Shown: one piece after another, positions 34,478 to 43,265 of the stretch | Numbering within the stretch: the stretch's first letter is position 1 | Layout: every line of letters starts with the position of its first letter | NCBI RefSeq assembly: GCF_018881775.1 | Contig: NZ_JACVPR010000001.1 | Location: 62,001-126,000 of the forward strand | Length of the DNA stretch: 64,000 bases | DNA from: Polynucleobacter sp. MWH-Loch1C5 | Lineage (GTDB): Bacteria; Pseudomonadota; Gammaproteobacteria; Burkholderiales; Burkholderiaceae | Reading direction: 5' to 3' | The notes under the pieces: generated by a model | Database searches by the model: none | What the model was told of the DNA's origin: nothing | What the model saw: the letters and a program-made list of their open reading frames with translations, nothing else | Program-made: the position numbers and the translations under genes

Positions 34478-34761
34478 TGAGCGCCACTCTAATCATGAAA
34501 TTTAAAAACGTGAATCAAGATGGAAGCATCATAGAAATGGTAGTGTGGAAGGTGTCAAAATCAGTGGCTCCTAGTGAACATATGTATAAATATCGTTTGG
34601 TGTTCATTAAAGATGGGCTAAGAGTAATAGGATTTGATAACGAACGCGGTAAAGGCGATCACTACCATCTCCTAGATCAAGAATTTTCTTACTCATTTAT
34701 CAACCTAGATACACTCATAGATGACTTTATAGCTTTAGTAAAAGAACGAGGTAAGCCATGA
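34477..34761 (+). CDS. tumE: TumE/DUF6516-like toxin of a toxin-antitoxin pair
   Basis: A 94-residue protein resembling the DUF6516/TumE family: short N-terminus, EMVVWKVSKSVAPSEHMYKYRLVFIKDG, then an acidic ERGKGDHYH core and a helical tail. The mechanism of the family is not something I can state from sequence. An ATG at 34429 would extend it, but that segment is the operator region, so the ATG at 34477 is used (34495 is another option); neither has a Shine-Dalgarno. The stop overlaps the next start as ATGA. Probably acquired, as the neighbours are housekeeping genes. Confidence 0.72.
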   Translation: MSATLIMKFKNVNQDGSIIEMVVWKVSKSVAPSEHMYKYRLVFIKDGLRVIGFDNERGKGDHYHLLDQEFSYSFINLDTLIDDFIALVKERGKP

Positions 34762-35123
34762 ACCGAAAGCTACTCATTACTTTAGACTCAAATTGGGAAC
34801 ATAGCCTCAAACAGGCAGCCCGTATTGCTCAAAATGGCATGAAAAAAAATCGCTACCAAGGTGAGATTCTCAACTTCGTTAATGCACAAGACTTTTTTTC
34901 TAAGCTTAGTGAAAAAAAATGGCAAATTATTCACCAAATGATTAATAACAAGGTCTATGGGGTCAGGGAATTAGCTAGACAGATGCAGCGTGACGTCAAA
35001 CGCGTGCACGAGGACTTAAAAGTTTTAGAAGAGCTAGGCATCATCGAAAAAAATGAGGATGGCTCTATTTTTTGTCCCTACACTGAAATTCATATTGACA
35101 TGCATATTCAGCAGGCAGCCTGA
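34758..35123 (+). CDS. tumA: TumA-like HTH antitoxin / transcriptional regulator
   Basis: A 121-residue protein with a C-terminal winged helix-turn-helix of ArsR/MarR character: WQIIHQMINNKVYGVRELA, MQRDVKRVHEDLKVLEELGIIEK. The first 50 residues are basic and probably contact the toxin. Encoded second, by an ATGA overlap with the toxin gene, matching TumE-TumA order. It is the obvious candidate to bind the tandem palindromes upstream. It converges with hrpA across 15 bases. Confidence 0.75.
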   Translation: MNRKLLITLDSNWEHSLKQAARIAQNGMKKNRYQGEILNFVNAQDFFSKLSEKKWQIIHQMINNKVYGVRELARQMQRDVKRVHEDLKVLEELGIIEKNEDGSIFCPYTEIHIDMHIQQAA

Positions 35124-35138
35124 ATATCGTAGGGTAAT

Positions 35139-38100
35139 CTACTGAATGGACTCGAGGACTTTTTGTAGGCGTTTGACTGAGATGGGTGTTGGTGTTCTCA
35201 ACTCTTGAGCGTACAACGCCACTCTGAGCTCTTCTAACTGCCATCTAAACTCTAATAAACGTGGGTCCACTTGCCCCCCATAAGCTTTTTGTCCTTGTAG
35301 CTTTTTTTGCCAAGGCTGAAAGAGGCTTAACCAATCTTTTTGTAATTGAGCATCACGCACCAGATTATTACGTAGCTTATCTATGCGTATATTCATTCCC
35401 TTGAGATAGCGTGGTAAATGAACTAGAGATTCATAAGGGGTATTTATCAAGAATTGCGGGTAAATCAATCCTTGAAGTTGATGAGTCATATCAGCATGCG
35501 CATTCGGGGAAATCGCTTTAATCTGGCTTAGACGTTTTTGCACATCAGCATGCGCTTGTAATGACAATAAAACATGCTTAGCAATCTCCTGCGCAATCAG
35601 ACCGAGCTTAGCGCGCCCTTGCATAGCACGCTCATTAAAACTGACCTGGTTCTTAGGCATCGGGTCTTGCATGCATGAACGCTCGATCGCCATGTTTAAT
35701 ATTTCTTGCGCCAATTGTTCAACAGAGCCGATTTGCATAAACAACAGGCCCATTTCTCGAGAACCAGCGAGCTGCTTTTGTAGTGCTTTGACAGAATCCT
35801 TCATCTGCAGTGCAAAAAGGCGGCGCAGGCCCTTAAAGTGCTCTACACGAGCGAGTTCAGGATCATCAAATACTTCTAAATCACAGTGAGACTGAGCATC
35901 TTTGAGAGCCGGATAACCATATAAGCGCTTTTGACCTTTTTTAATCTCCAATAACTCTGGTAGCTCGCCAAAAGACCACGTCGTGATCGGTTCAGAAACA
36001 TCTAGACTTACCGTCTGCTCGCTAGTTACATGTACCGTATTCTGCGTTGGCTGGCTGACGACACCTTGTTCGGCCAGCCCCTGAAATTCTGCCCTAGCCT
36101 GCTGACTATATTGCGAACGTAATTGAGCTAAGTTTCGCTCTAACTCAATTTGCCGACCATATTCATCTACTAAGCGAAAGTTCATATGAGTGTAAGGTGG
36201 CAAATTTTCGGGTCTAAAGTCAGTACGCTGGACTTGAACTTGAGTTCTTTGACGAATATATTGAATCAATGCATCTAGAAAATCCCCCTGACCAAAGGTA
36301 TTTTTATCAAGATGCTCATTTAAAAAATCCTTCGCAAATTGTGGCAAAGGAACACAATGTCGTCTGATTTTTTGCGGTAAGGACTTCAGCAATAGTTGGG
36401 ATTTTTCTTCAGATAAACCCGGGACCAACCACTCACAGCGTCGCGCGTCCACCTGATTTAAAAATGCTAGCGGCACAATTAAAGTCACACCATCTTTCGG
36501 ACTACCTGGCTCAAAGTGATAAGTCAGATCAAAGCGGTTACCCGACATTTCCAAACTCTTAGGGTAACGGTCAATAGTCACCCCAGCTGCTTCATGACGC
36601 ATTAGGTCATCTTTACTCAAACGCAGTAGCTTTGTGCGATCTTTGTCTGTTCTTAACCAACTTTGTAGATCAACTCGGCCAAAAACATCATGCGGTATGT
36701 GCTGATCATAAAAGGCGTAAATCAATTCATCATGAACCAAGACATCCTGACGTCTTGAGCGATGCTCTAGCGCTTCGATTTCTTTTATCAGCTGTTTGTT
36801 ATGCCAATAAAAACTAAATTCTGCACCTAGCTTTTTTTGTAAGTCTATGGCTTCTTGCTCAGGAAATAAATTCTGTTCTAACAAAGCTTGACGGATAAAA
36901 ATTTCCCGAGCTAATGCTGGATCTCTCGGACCAAAGCGCACCTTACGACCATGATAAATACTCAAGCCATAGAGATTGCCTCGCTCATGAGCCATCACTT
37001 CGCCGTGCTTAGGATCCCAATAAGGCTCACTCCACTGCTTTTGTATACGGTGAGCTGCTACTTTCTCTATCCATTGAGGCTCAATTTTTGCAATCTTTCG
37101 CGCAAATAAACGACTCGTCTCCACCAACTCTGCTGCCAATAACCAATGGCCTGTTTTTTTACCTAAAGTTTGGCCAGGCCACAGATGCAGCTTGACACCT
37201 CGAGCGCCTTCAAAAGGAGCTATTGCTGCTTTATCCTCATCGGCACGCTTGAGCACATGCCCTAATAAACCACTGAGTAATGACAAATGAATTTGCTCAT
37301 AGGTCGCAGGGGTTTGATTTTCCTTCCAGCCCATATCAGACAACAGTCTATGTAATTGGCCGTGGACATCACGCCATTCACGCATGCGCCGGGGTGAAAT
37401 GAAGTGCGTCTTGCAAAGTTGCTCAAGCTGCCGATGACTCTGCTTGTGCTCCAATGCCTCTTGATACCAATCCCATAGTTTGACCTCACCCAAAAACTCA
37501 GACTTTTCATCGATAAAAAGTCGATGCGCACGATCAGCTTGCTCCTGACGATCCATGGGTCGATCCCTGGGATCCTGGCTAGAGAGTGCAGAGGCAATGA
37601 TCAACACTTCACGTAAAGCCTGATGTTCCTTAGCGGCTAATAAAATCCGTCCCAAACGAGGATCCAAAGGCAGTCGGGCCAACTGTTTGCCCAAGGGCGT
37701 CAAAGCACCTTGACGAGGCCCCTGAGACTCCATAGCACCAAGCTCTTCTAGTAATTGCACCCCATCGGCGATGGCCTTACCTTGGGGTGGGTCAATGAAA
37801 GGGAAGTCTTGAATACGTGCGAGTTTTAAAGCTCGCATCCTCAAAATTACAGCGGCTAATGAACTGCGTAATATCTCGGGGTCTGTATAGGCAGCTCTTG
37901 CCTGAAAATCTGCCTCATCATACAGACGAATACAAATACCATCAGCGACTCGACCACAACGACCGGCACGTTGATTGGCGGCAGCTTGCGAGATGGGCTC
38001 TACTTGGAGTTGCTCTACTTTATTCCGATACGAATACCGCTTCACACGTGCTAGACCCGTATCAATCACGTAGCGAATACCCGGTACAGTCAAAGAGGTT

Positions 38101-39050
38101 TCAGCCACGTTCGTAGCCAAGACAATACGACGGCCCGAACCTAGGCGGAAAACTCGCTCTTGCTCAGCAATCGATTGACGAGCAAATAAACTCAAAATCT
38201 CAGCTTGATAGCGCTGATTCAAGATAGGATCTTTACGCAAAGCTTCTGCACAATCCCTGATTTCTCGCTCACCAGGTAAAAACACCAACACATCCCCCAA
38301 ACCATGGGCGCCTGCTGACCATAGTTCATGAATCGCGGCCACAACGGCCTCAGGGATTTCTTGGGCTTCTTTTTTACCCGGTTCAAGCAAGGGACGATAA
38401 CGAAGCTCCACTGGAAACAAACGACCACTCACCTCAATCACAGGCGCTGGCTGCCCCTGATGAGCAAAATGCTCACTGAAACGGCGTGCATCAATCGTCG
38501 CTGAGGTAATAATGACTTTGAGATCAGGGCGTCTTGGCAATAGCTGTTTGAGATAGCCAAGTAAGAAATCAATATTTAGACTGCGCTCATGAGCCTCATC
38601 AATAATCAGAGTGTCGTATTGTTTGAGTAATGGATCCTTTTGGGTTTCAGCCAAGAGGATACCGTCAGTCATCAATTTGATCGAAGCCGTCTGACTCGTT
38701 TGATCACTAAAACGAACTTGATAACCGACATCCTCACCCAAAGGACTACCTAACTCTTGCGCAATACGCTTTGCAGTGGCAGTTGCTGCAATACGGCGTG
38801 GTTGCGTATGGCCTATCAGGCAACCCGTGCCATTAGCACGCCCTCGACCCATGGTCAGACAAATCTTAGCTAATTGGGTGGTCTTTCCCGAGCCCGTTTC
38901 ACCACAGACAATCACTACAGGATGCTCCCTCAATGCTTGGCTAATAGCCTCACGTTCTCGGCTAACGGGTAGATTTTCGGGAAAATCTATTTTTAAAAGT
39001 TTGGTATTTTTATCCGGTTGCACCCTATAATTTTCCACTATGCCAAACAA
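35139..39050 (-). CDS. hrpA: ATP-dependent RNA helicase HrpA
   Basis: DEAH-box helicase of 1303 residues, the usual size of HrpA (about 1300). Walker A is GETGSGKTTQ near residue 50, then DEAHERS, SATIDA, ATNVAETSLT and QRAGRCGR. The winged-helix, helicase-associated and OB-fold regions are followed by the long HrpA-specific C-terminal domain (DUF3418). In E. coli it acts in mRNA processing and rescue of stalled ribosomes. The start is unclear: the frame opens at a TTG at 39050, GTG codons lie at 39038 and 39023, and the first conserved residues are near 20, so these bases overlap the divergent argA start. Confidence 0.94.
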   Translation of the reverse strand: MFGIVENYRVQPDKNTKLLKIDFPENLPVSREREAISQALREHPVVIVCGETGSGKTTQLAKICLTMGRGRANGTGCLIGHTQPRRIAATATAKRIAQELGSPLGEDVGYQVRFSDQTSQTASIKLMTDGILLAETQKDPLLKQYDTLIIDEAHERSLNIDFLLGYLKQLLPRRPDLKVIITSATIDARRFSEHFAHQGQPAPVIEVSGRLFPVELRYRPLLEPGKKEAQEIPEAVVAAIHELWSAGAHGLGDVLVFLPGEREIRDCAEALRKDPILNQRYQAEILSLFARQSIAEQERVFRLGSGRRIVLATNVAETSLTVPGIRYVIDTGLARVKRYSYRNKVEQLQVEPISQAAANQRAGRCGRVADGICIRLYDEADFQARAAYTDPEILRSSLAAVILRMRALKLARIQDFPFIDPPQGKAIADGVQLLEELGAMESQGPRQGALTPLGKQLARLPLDPRLGRILLAAKEHQALREVLIIASALSSQDPRDRPMDRQEQADRAHRLFIDEKSEFLGEVKLWDWYQEALEHKQSHRQLEQLCKTHFISPRRMREWRDVHGQLHRLLSDMGWKENQTPATYEQIHLSLLSGLLGHVLKRADEDKAAIAPFEGARGVKLHLWPGQTLGKKTGHWLLAAELVETSRLFARKIAKIEPQWIEKVAAHRIQKQWSEPYWDPKHGEVMAHERGNLYGLSIYHGRKVRFGPRDPALAREIFIRQALLEQNLFPEQEAIDLQKKLGAEFSFYWHNKQLIKEIEALEHRSRRQDVLVHDELIYAFYDQHIPHDVFGRVDLQSWLRTDKDRTKLLRLSKDDLMRHEAAGVTIDRYPKSLEMSGNRFDLTYHFEPGSPKDGVTLIVPLAFLNQVDARRCEWLVPGLSEEKSQLLLKSLPQKIRRHCVPLPQFAKDFLNEHLDKNTFGQGDFLDALIQYIRQRTQVQVQRTDFRPENLPPYTHMNFRLVDEYGRQIELERNLAQLRSQYSQQARAEFQGLAEQGVVSQPTQNTVHVTSEQTVSLDVSEPITTWSFGELPELLEIKKGQKRLYGYPALKDAQSHCDLEVFDDPELARVEHFKGLRRLFALQMKDSVKALQKQLAGSREMGLLFMQIGSVEQLAQEILNMAIERSCMQDPMPKNQVSFNERAMQGRAKLGLIAQEIAKHVLLSLQAHADVQKRLSQIKAISPNAHADMTHQLQGLIYPQFLINTPYESLVHLPRYLKGMNIRIDKLRNNLVRDAQLQKDWLSLFQPWQKKLQGQKAYGGQVDPRLLEFRWQLEELRVALYAQELRTPTPISVKRLQKVLESIQ
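39026..39031 (+). promoter_or_regulatory. Perfect -10 hexamer directly before argA
   Basis: TATAAT ends eight bases before the argA ATG at 39040. The intervening TTTCCACT has no ribosome-binding site. A weak TTGGTA lies 19 bases upstream (39001-39006). Fits a leaderless argA transcript. Confidence 0.5.
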
Positions 39051-40389
39051 TCCAGCTCAAAATAATTTTCCCTTTGTCGCCTGGCTACGCGATGTAGCCC
39101 CCTACATCCATAGTTTCCGAGGAAAAACCTTTGTGATTGGCTTTGCCGGAGAGTTGGTGCAAAAAGGCGGTCTTGAAGCCCTCATCCAAGATGTGGCCAT
39201 GCTTCATGCCATGGGCATGCGTATTGTCTTGATTCACGGCTCACGCCCTCAGGTCCAAGAACAACTGGATTTACGTAAAGTTCCAAGTCACTATGGCACA
39301 GGTGCGATGAGTGGCTATCGTATTACTGACCCCGCAGCCCTCGAGTGTGCCAAAGAAGCCTCCGGGGAAATTCGTTTGGATATCGAAGCCGCATTTAGCC
39401 AAGGCTTACCGAATACCCCCATGGCCGGGTCTCGTATTTCTGTTATTTCGGGTAACTTCATCATTGCAAGACCCGTCGGCATCGTCGATGGTACTGACTT
39501 TATGCATACCGGTTTAGTACGTAAAGTAGATTCCGAATCCATCGCCCACTCTTTACTGAATAACAAGATCGTGCTGATGTCCCCCTTGGGCTTTTCGCCC
39601 ACAGGGCAAGCCTTCAACTTAGCCTATGAAGATGTAGCTACAGCTACAGCGATTGCCCTACGTGCCGATAAGTTGATTTTCTTGACGGAATATAACGGTC
39701 TGTATGAACTAAATAACGATGGCCAAAAAGAACTCATCACCGAGTTGTCTTTACCGCAACTAGAACAACATATGCAGGCTTTAAAGCCTGAGGATGCCGA
39801 TCTAAAAGTTCTACTACAACATACTAATCGTGCCATTAAGGCAGGTGTGGGTCGCGTTCACCTACTGCCCCACGATCGCGATGGTGCACTTTTAGAAGAA
39901 CTCTTCACCCATGATGGAATCAGCACCATGATTGCTGCTTCGGATATTGAGCACCTGCGTGAAGCCACCCTCGATGATGTCGGCGGCATCTTGCAACTCA
40001 TAGAACCCCTGGAGGAAGAAGGTATCTTAGTCGCACGTGGTCGCGATGTGATTGAACGTGACATCATGCACTTCTCAGTCATCGAGCACGACCGAGTACT
40101 GTTCGGTTGTGCCGCCCTATTCCCTTATCCAAATGGCATTGGCGAGCTCTCCTGCTTGGCAGTTGACCCAGAGTCGCAAGGAGCCGGTGACGGTGAGCGC
40201 CTCTTAAAACGTATTGAAGCACGCGCGAAATCAAGTGGCTTAAAGAAAATTTTCGTACTCACAACTCGTACCGAACACTGGTTCTTAAAACGTGGCTTTG
40301 TCAGAGCCAGCGTAGACGATCTCCCAGAAGAGCGTCAGGCACTCTATAACTGGGAACGCAAGTCAATGGTCCTCATGAAAACACTCTGA
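39040..40389 (+). CDS. argA: N-acetylglutamate synthase
   Basis: First step of arginine synthesis: acetyl transfer from acetyl-CoA to glutamate. The 449-residue protein has an N-terminal amino-acid-kinase-fold domain (about 1-290: FVIGFAGELVQKGGLEALIQD, VLIHGSRPQVQEQL) that binds arginine for feedback control in this family, and a C-terminal GNAT acetyltransferase domain (about 300-449: ELSCLAVDPESQGAGDGERLLKRIE, the acetyl-CoA loop). The length equals classic E. coli ArgA. The ATG overlaps the uncertain 5' end of the divergent hrpA. Confidence 0.96.
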   Translation: MPNNPAQNNFPFVAWLRDVAPYIHSFRGKTFVIGFAGELVQKGGLEALIQDVAMLHAMGMRIVLIHGSRPQVQEQLDLRKVPSHYGTGAMSGYRITDPAALECAKEASGEIRLDIEAAFSQGLPNTPMAGSRISVISGNFIIARPVGIVDGTDFMHTGLVRKVDSESIAHSLLNNKIVLMSPLGFSPTGQAFNLAYEDVATATAIALRADKLIFLTEYNGLYELNNDGQKELITELSLPQLEQHMQALKPEDADLKVLLQHTNRAIKAGVGRVHLLPHDRDGALLEELFTHDGISTMIAASDIEHLREATLDDVGGILQLIEPLEEEGILVARGRDVIERDIMHFSVIEHDRVLFGCAALFPYPNGIGELSCLAVDPESQGAGDGERLLKRIEARAKSSGLKKIFVLTTRTEHWFLKRGFVRASVDDLPEERQALYNWERKSMVLMKTL

Positions 40390-40455
40390 GCCTTCATCAG
40401 CAAGCACTTATAGAACTTAATACAATACACACGTCAATGATTTAAAGGAAACAGC

Positions 40456-40728
40456 ATGGCACGCATGATTCAATGTATCAAATTGAAAAAAGAAGCAGTG
40501 GGCCTAGATTTTGCCCCCTTACCAGGCGAGCTCGGTAAGCGTATTTGGAATGAAGTTTCGAAAGAGGCATGGGCTGGCTGGATTAAGCACCAAACGATGC
40601 TAATCAATGAGAATCGCCTCAATATGGCTGATGCTCGTGCGCGCCAATACCTACTCAAGCAGGTAGAAAAGTATTTCTACGGTGACGGCGCTGATGTGGC
40701 AGCCGGTTATGTGCCTGAAAACAAGTAA
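40456..40728 (+). CDS. yggX: Fe(2+)-trafficking / oxidative damage protection protein YggX
   Basis: A 90-residue protein of the YggX family: [33 protein letters not shown] in outline, with the conserved Cys7, then [21 protein letters not shown]. Implicated in protecting iron-sulfur clusters from oxidative damage in the cytoplasm. AAGGAA lies seven bases before the ATG. A terminator follows. In many Burkholderiaceae it lies next to argA, as here. Confidence 0.96.
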   Translation: MARMIQCIKLKKEAVGLDFAPLPGELGKRIWNEVSKEAWAGWIKHQTMLINENRLNMADARARQYLLKQVEKYFYGDGADVAAGYVPENK

Positions 40729-40745
40729 TTCATTTGAAGTTTCAT

Positions 40746-40774
40746 AAAAACGCCCGAACCCATCGGGCGTTTTT
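40746..40774. terminator. Bidirectional terminator between yggX and rpiA
   Basis: Stem AAAAACGCCCGA / TCGGGCGTTTTT with a five-base loop, T-rich on both strands. It can end yggX (plus) and rpiA (minus), which converge here. Confidence 0.92.
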
Positions 40775-40794
40775 ATTTATGTGAACCATTGAAC

Positions 40795-41484
40795 TCAGTA
40801 GGCAACTTTTTGTACGCCCGCATGGGTGCTGACCAAAAGTAGGTCTGCCTTACGCCTAGCGAATAAGCCATTAGCAATCACACCCGGTAATTGATTAATT
40901 TGCGACTCCAAAGTCACAGGGTTGGCGATCGTAAGATGGCTTGCATCCAAGATCCAGCCCTGGTTATCAGTCACAAAAACCCCACCACCCTCTTTTTTCT
41001 GCCGAAGGCTGACTGTTGCGCCCAAGCTCTCTAACTCGCGTTTGACTTGCTCACTGGCCATCGGCAAAACTTCGACGGGTAAAGGAAACTGACCAAGTAC
41101 TTGGACCTGTTTAGAGGCATCACAAATACAAATAAATTTTGTTGCCAATTGTGCGACGATCTTTTCTCGTGTCAAGGCACCACCGCCACCCTTGAGCATA
41201 TGCCCTTGCGGATCAATTTCATCAGCCCCATCAACATAAATGGGTATCTCTTTGACTTGATTGCAATCCAAGATTTGAAAACCATGCGCTTTAAGGCGTG
41301 CGGTACTCGCCTCAGAACTAGAAACCGCTCCCCTGAAGTGTTTCGCATGAGGCGCAATTGCATCAATAAATAAATTAGCAGTCGAGCCCGTACCCACACC
41401 TAAAACAGAGCCAGGGGCCAGTTGCATAACTTCCTGTGCCGCAGCATTTGCCACCATCGCTTTTAACTGGTCTTGCGTATACAT
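40795..41484 (-). CDS. rpiA: Ribose-5-phosphate isomerase A
   Basis: Interconverts ribose-5-phosphate and ribulose-5-phosphate. The 229-residue protein shows GVGTGSTANLFID, AVSSSEASTARLKAHG, YVDGADEIDPQGHMLKGGGGALTREKIVA with catalytic Asp/Glu/Lys residues, and LPVEVLPMA. AAGGGG lies about nine bases before the ATG. It is divergent from transaldolase, a fellow pentose-phosphate enzyme, so the two are probably co-regulated. Confidence 0.97.
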   Translation of the reverse strand: MYTQDQLKAMVANAAAQEVMQLAPGSVLGVGTGSTANLFIDAIAPHAKHFRGAVSSSEASTARLKAHGFQILDCNQVKEIPIYVDGADEIDPQGHMLKGGGGALTREKIVAQLATKFICICDASKQVQVLGQFPLPVEVLPMASEQVKRELESLGATVSLRQKKEGGGVFVTDNQGWILDASHLTIANPVTLESQINQLPGVIANGLFARRKADLLLVSTHAGVQKVAY

Positions 41485-41542
41485 GAAGGCCGCCCCTTTA
41501 AATAGAATCTGCTACATTCTTATTGATGAATATCTAGCATTC

Positions 41543-41548
41543 TAAAAT
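41543..41548 (+). promoter_or_regulatory. -10 element directly before tal
   Basis: TAAAAT ends six bases before the ATG at 41555, with AAACCT between and no ribosome-binding site. TTATTG at 41520-41525, 17 bases upstream, could be a weak -35. Consistent with a leaderless transcript. Confidence 0.35.
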
Positions 41549-41554
41549 AAACCT

Positions 41555-42499
41555 ATGAGCTCACTTCTAGACCAATTAAAAAAATATACAACCGTGGTTG
41601 CTGATACAGGCGACTTCGAAAAAATGAAGGCATTTCAACCTCAAGATGCCACCACCAACCCATCCTTAATACTCAAGGCTGCACAACTGCCTCAATATCA
41701 AAATCTGATCTCCCAGGTAAAAAAAGAGCACTCTTTAGCCCAACTATCTGAGCTGATTGACGCCCTACTGGTAGAGTTTGGCTATGAAATTTTGCGCATT
41801 GTGCCAGGACGCGTATCCACAGAAGTCGATGCACGCCTGTCTTTTGACTCAGCGGCAACTATAGAAAAAGCACGCTCGATTATTGCGCTCTACGAGAAAA
41901 AAGGGATTTCTCGCTCTCGGGTTTTGATCAAAATAGCATCCACCTGGGAAGGCATACAGGCTGCCCGCAGCCTACAAGCAGAAGGAATCGCTTGCAATAT
42001 GACCCTCTTGTTTAACCTGAGTCAGGCGATCGCTTGTGCCGACGCAAAAGCACAACTTATCTCTCCGTTTGTGGGCCGCATCACTGACTGGCACAAGAAA
42101 AACAACCCCAACTGGCAAGACAATATGAGTGGTACTGCAATGGATCCCGGTGTTCAATCTGTGAAAAGCATTTATCAGTACTACAAGAAGTTTGGCATCA
42201 GCACTGAAGTGATGGGGGCTAGCTTCAGAAATATCGGGCAAATTCAAGAGCTATCGGGCTGCGATCTTTTAACTATCAGCCCAGAGTTACTGGCAAAACT
42301 CCAAGAGACTCAAGGAGATCTCAGTCCAAGTTTGACCGTAGCTGAGGCTCAATCTTGCTCTTTAGAAGAAATCAAGCTCAATGAAGCAGACTTTCGCTAT
42401 GCTCTGAATGCCGATGCCATGGCCAACGACAAGCTCAGCGAAGGTATCCGCTTATTTTGTGCCGATATCGTCAAACTTGAGGATTTACTCAACAACTAA
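41555..42499 (+). CDS. tal: Transaldolase
   Basis: Transfers dihydroxyacetone units between sugar phosphates in the non-oxidative pentose phosphate path. The 314-residue length fits the TalB-type subfamily. Motifs: [35 protein letters not shown], and the Schiff-base Lys in [12 protein letters not shown], followed by [12 protein letters not shown] and VMGASFRN. Divergent from rpiA; converges on rlmB with 10 bases between. Confidence 0.97.
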   Translation: MSSLLDQLKKYTTVVADTGDFEKMKAFQPQDATTNPSLILKAAQLPQYQNLISQVKKEHSLAQLSELIDALLVEFGYEILRIVPGRVSTEVDARLSFDSAATIEKARSIIALYEKKGISRSRVLIKIASTWEGIQAARSLQAEGIACNMTLLFNLSQAIACADAKAQLISPFVGRITDWHKKNNPNWQDNMSGTAMDPGVQSVKSIYQYYKKFGISTEVMGASFRNIGQIQELSGCDLLTISPELLAKLQETQGDLSPSLTVAEAQSCSLEEIKLNEADFRYALNADAMANDKLSEGIRLFCADIVKLEDLLNN

Positions 42500-42509
42500 T
42501 GCCCTAGGC

Positions 42510-43265
42510 TTAGCTCTTTTTTAGTCGCTGCCTTCTGGCCTCATATAAACAGACGCCGCTAGCAACTGAAACATTGAGACTTTCAACGCCCCCCATCATG
42601 GGGATGCTAACTAATTGATCGCATGTTTCCTTAGTCAAGCGGCGCATTCCCTCTCCTTCTGCACCCATGACTAAGGCTACAGGGCCCGTTAAATCGACAT
42701 CATAAAGAGAGTGTGTGGTTTGATCATCTGTACCAATGAGCCAAACTCCAGCATCTTGAAGTTCACGCATGGCGCGCGCTAAATTGGTTACAGCAATCAG
42801 AGGCATCGTTTCTGCAGCACCACTCGCCACCTTACTCACAGTCGCATTGAGGTGAGCAGAGCGATCTTTGGGAACAATCACAGCATCAACACCCGCGCCA
42901 TCAGCAACTCTTAAACAGGCTCCCAAATTATGCGGATCAGTGACACCATCAAGAATCAATAGCAAAGCAGGACCTGTAAGCGTATCTATCAATTCAGCTA
43001 AGGTTTGTATCTTGGCGCTGGGTTCGACAAAAGCCACCACACCTTGATGGCGATCGCTCCCCGCCAATACTCTTAAACGTTCGGTATCGGCTTGGTGTAA
43101 ACGACGCCCTAGAGGTCCCTCAGCCGTTTTTAAAAAGTCCTGCATACGACGATCCCGCCGTGCTGGATCAACATAAACAGTCTTAATCGATTCAGGATCC
43201 TGGCGTAGTCGCGCTATGACAGCATGAAAACCTAAGAGCATTTGTTGTTTACTGCTATCTTTCAT
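42510..43265 (-). CDS. rlmB: 23S rRNA (guanosine-2'-O-)-methyltransferase RlmB
   Basis: SpoU-family knotted methyltransferase modifying Gm2251 of 23S rRNA, 251 residues. N-terminal substrate-binding domain ([14 protein letters not shown]) and C-terminal SAM-binding knot with [40 protein letters not shown] and [19 protein letters not shown]. The ATG overlaps the rnr stop by four bases (ATGA), the frequent rnr-rlmB pairing. Confidence 0.97.
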   Translation of the reverse strand: MKDSSKQQMLLGFHAVIARLRQDPESIKTVYVDPARRDRRMQDFLKTAEGPLGRRLHQADTERLRVLAGSDRHQGVVAFVEPSAKIQTLAELIDTLTGPALLLILDGVTDPHNLGACLRVADGAGVDAVIVPKDRSAHLNATVSKVASGAAETMPLIAVTNLARAMRELQDAGVWLIGTDDQTTHSLYDVDLTGPVALVMGAEGEGMRRLTKETCDQLVSIPMMGGVESLNVSVASGVCLYEARRQRLKKS

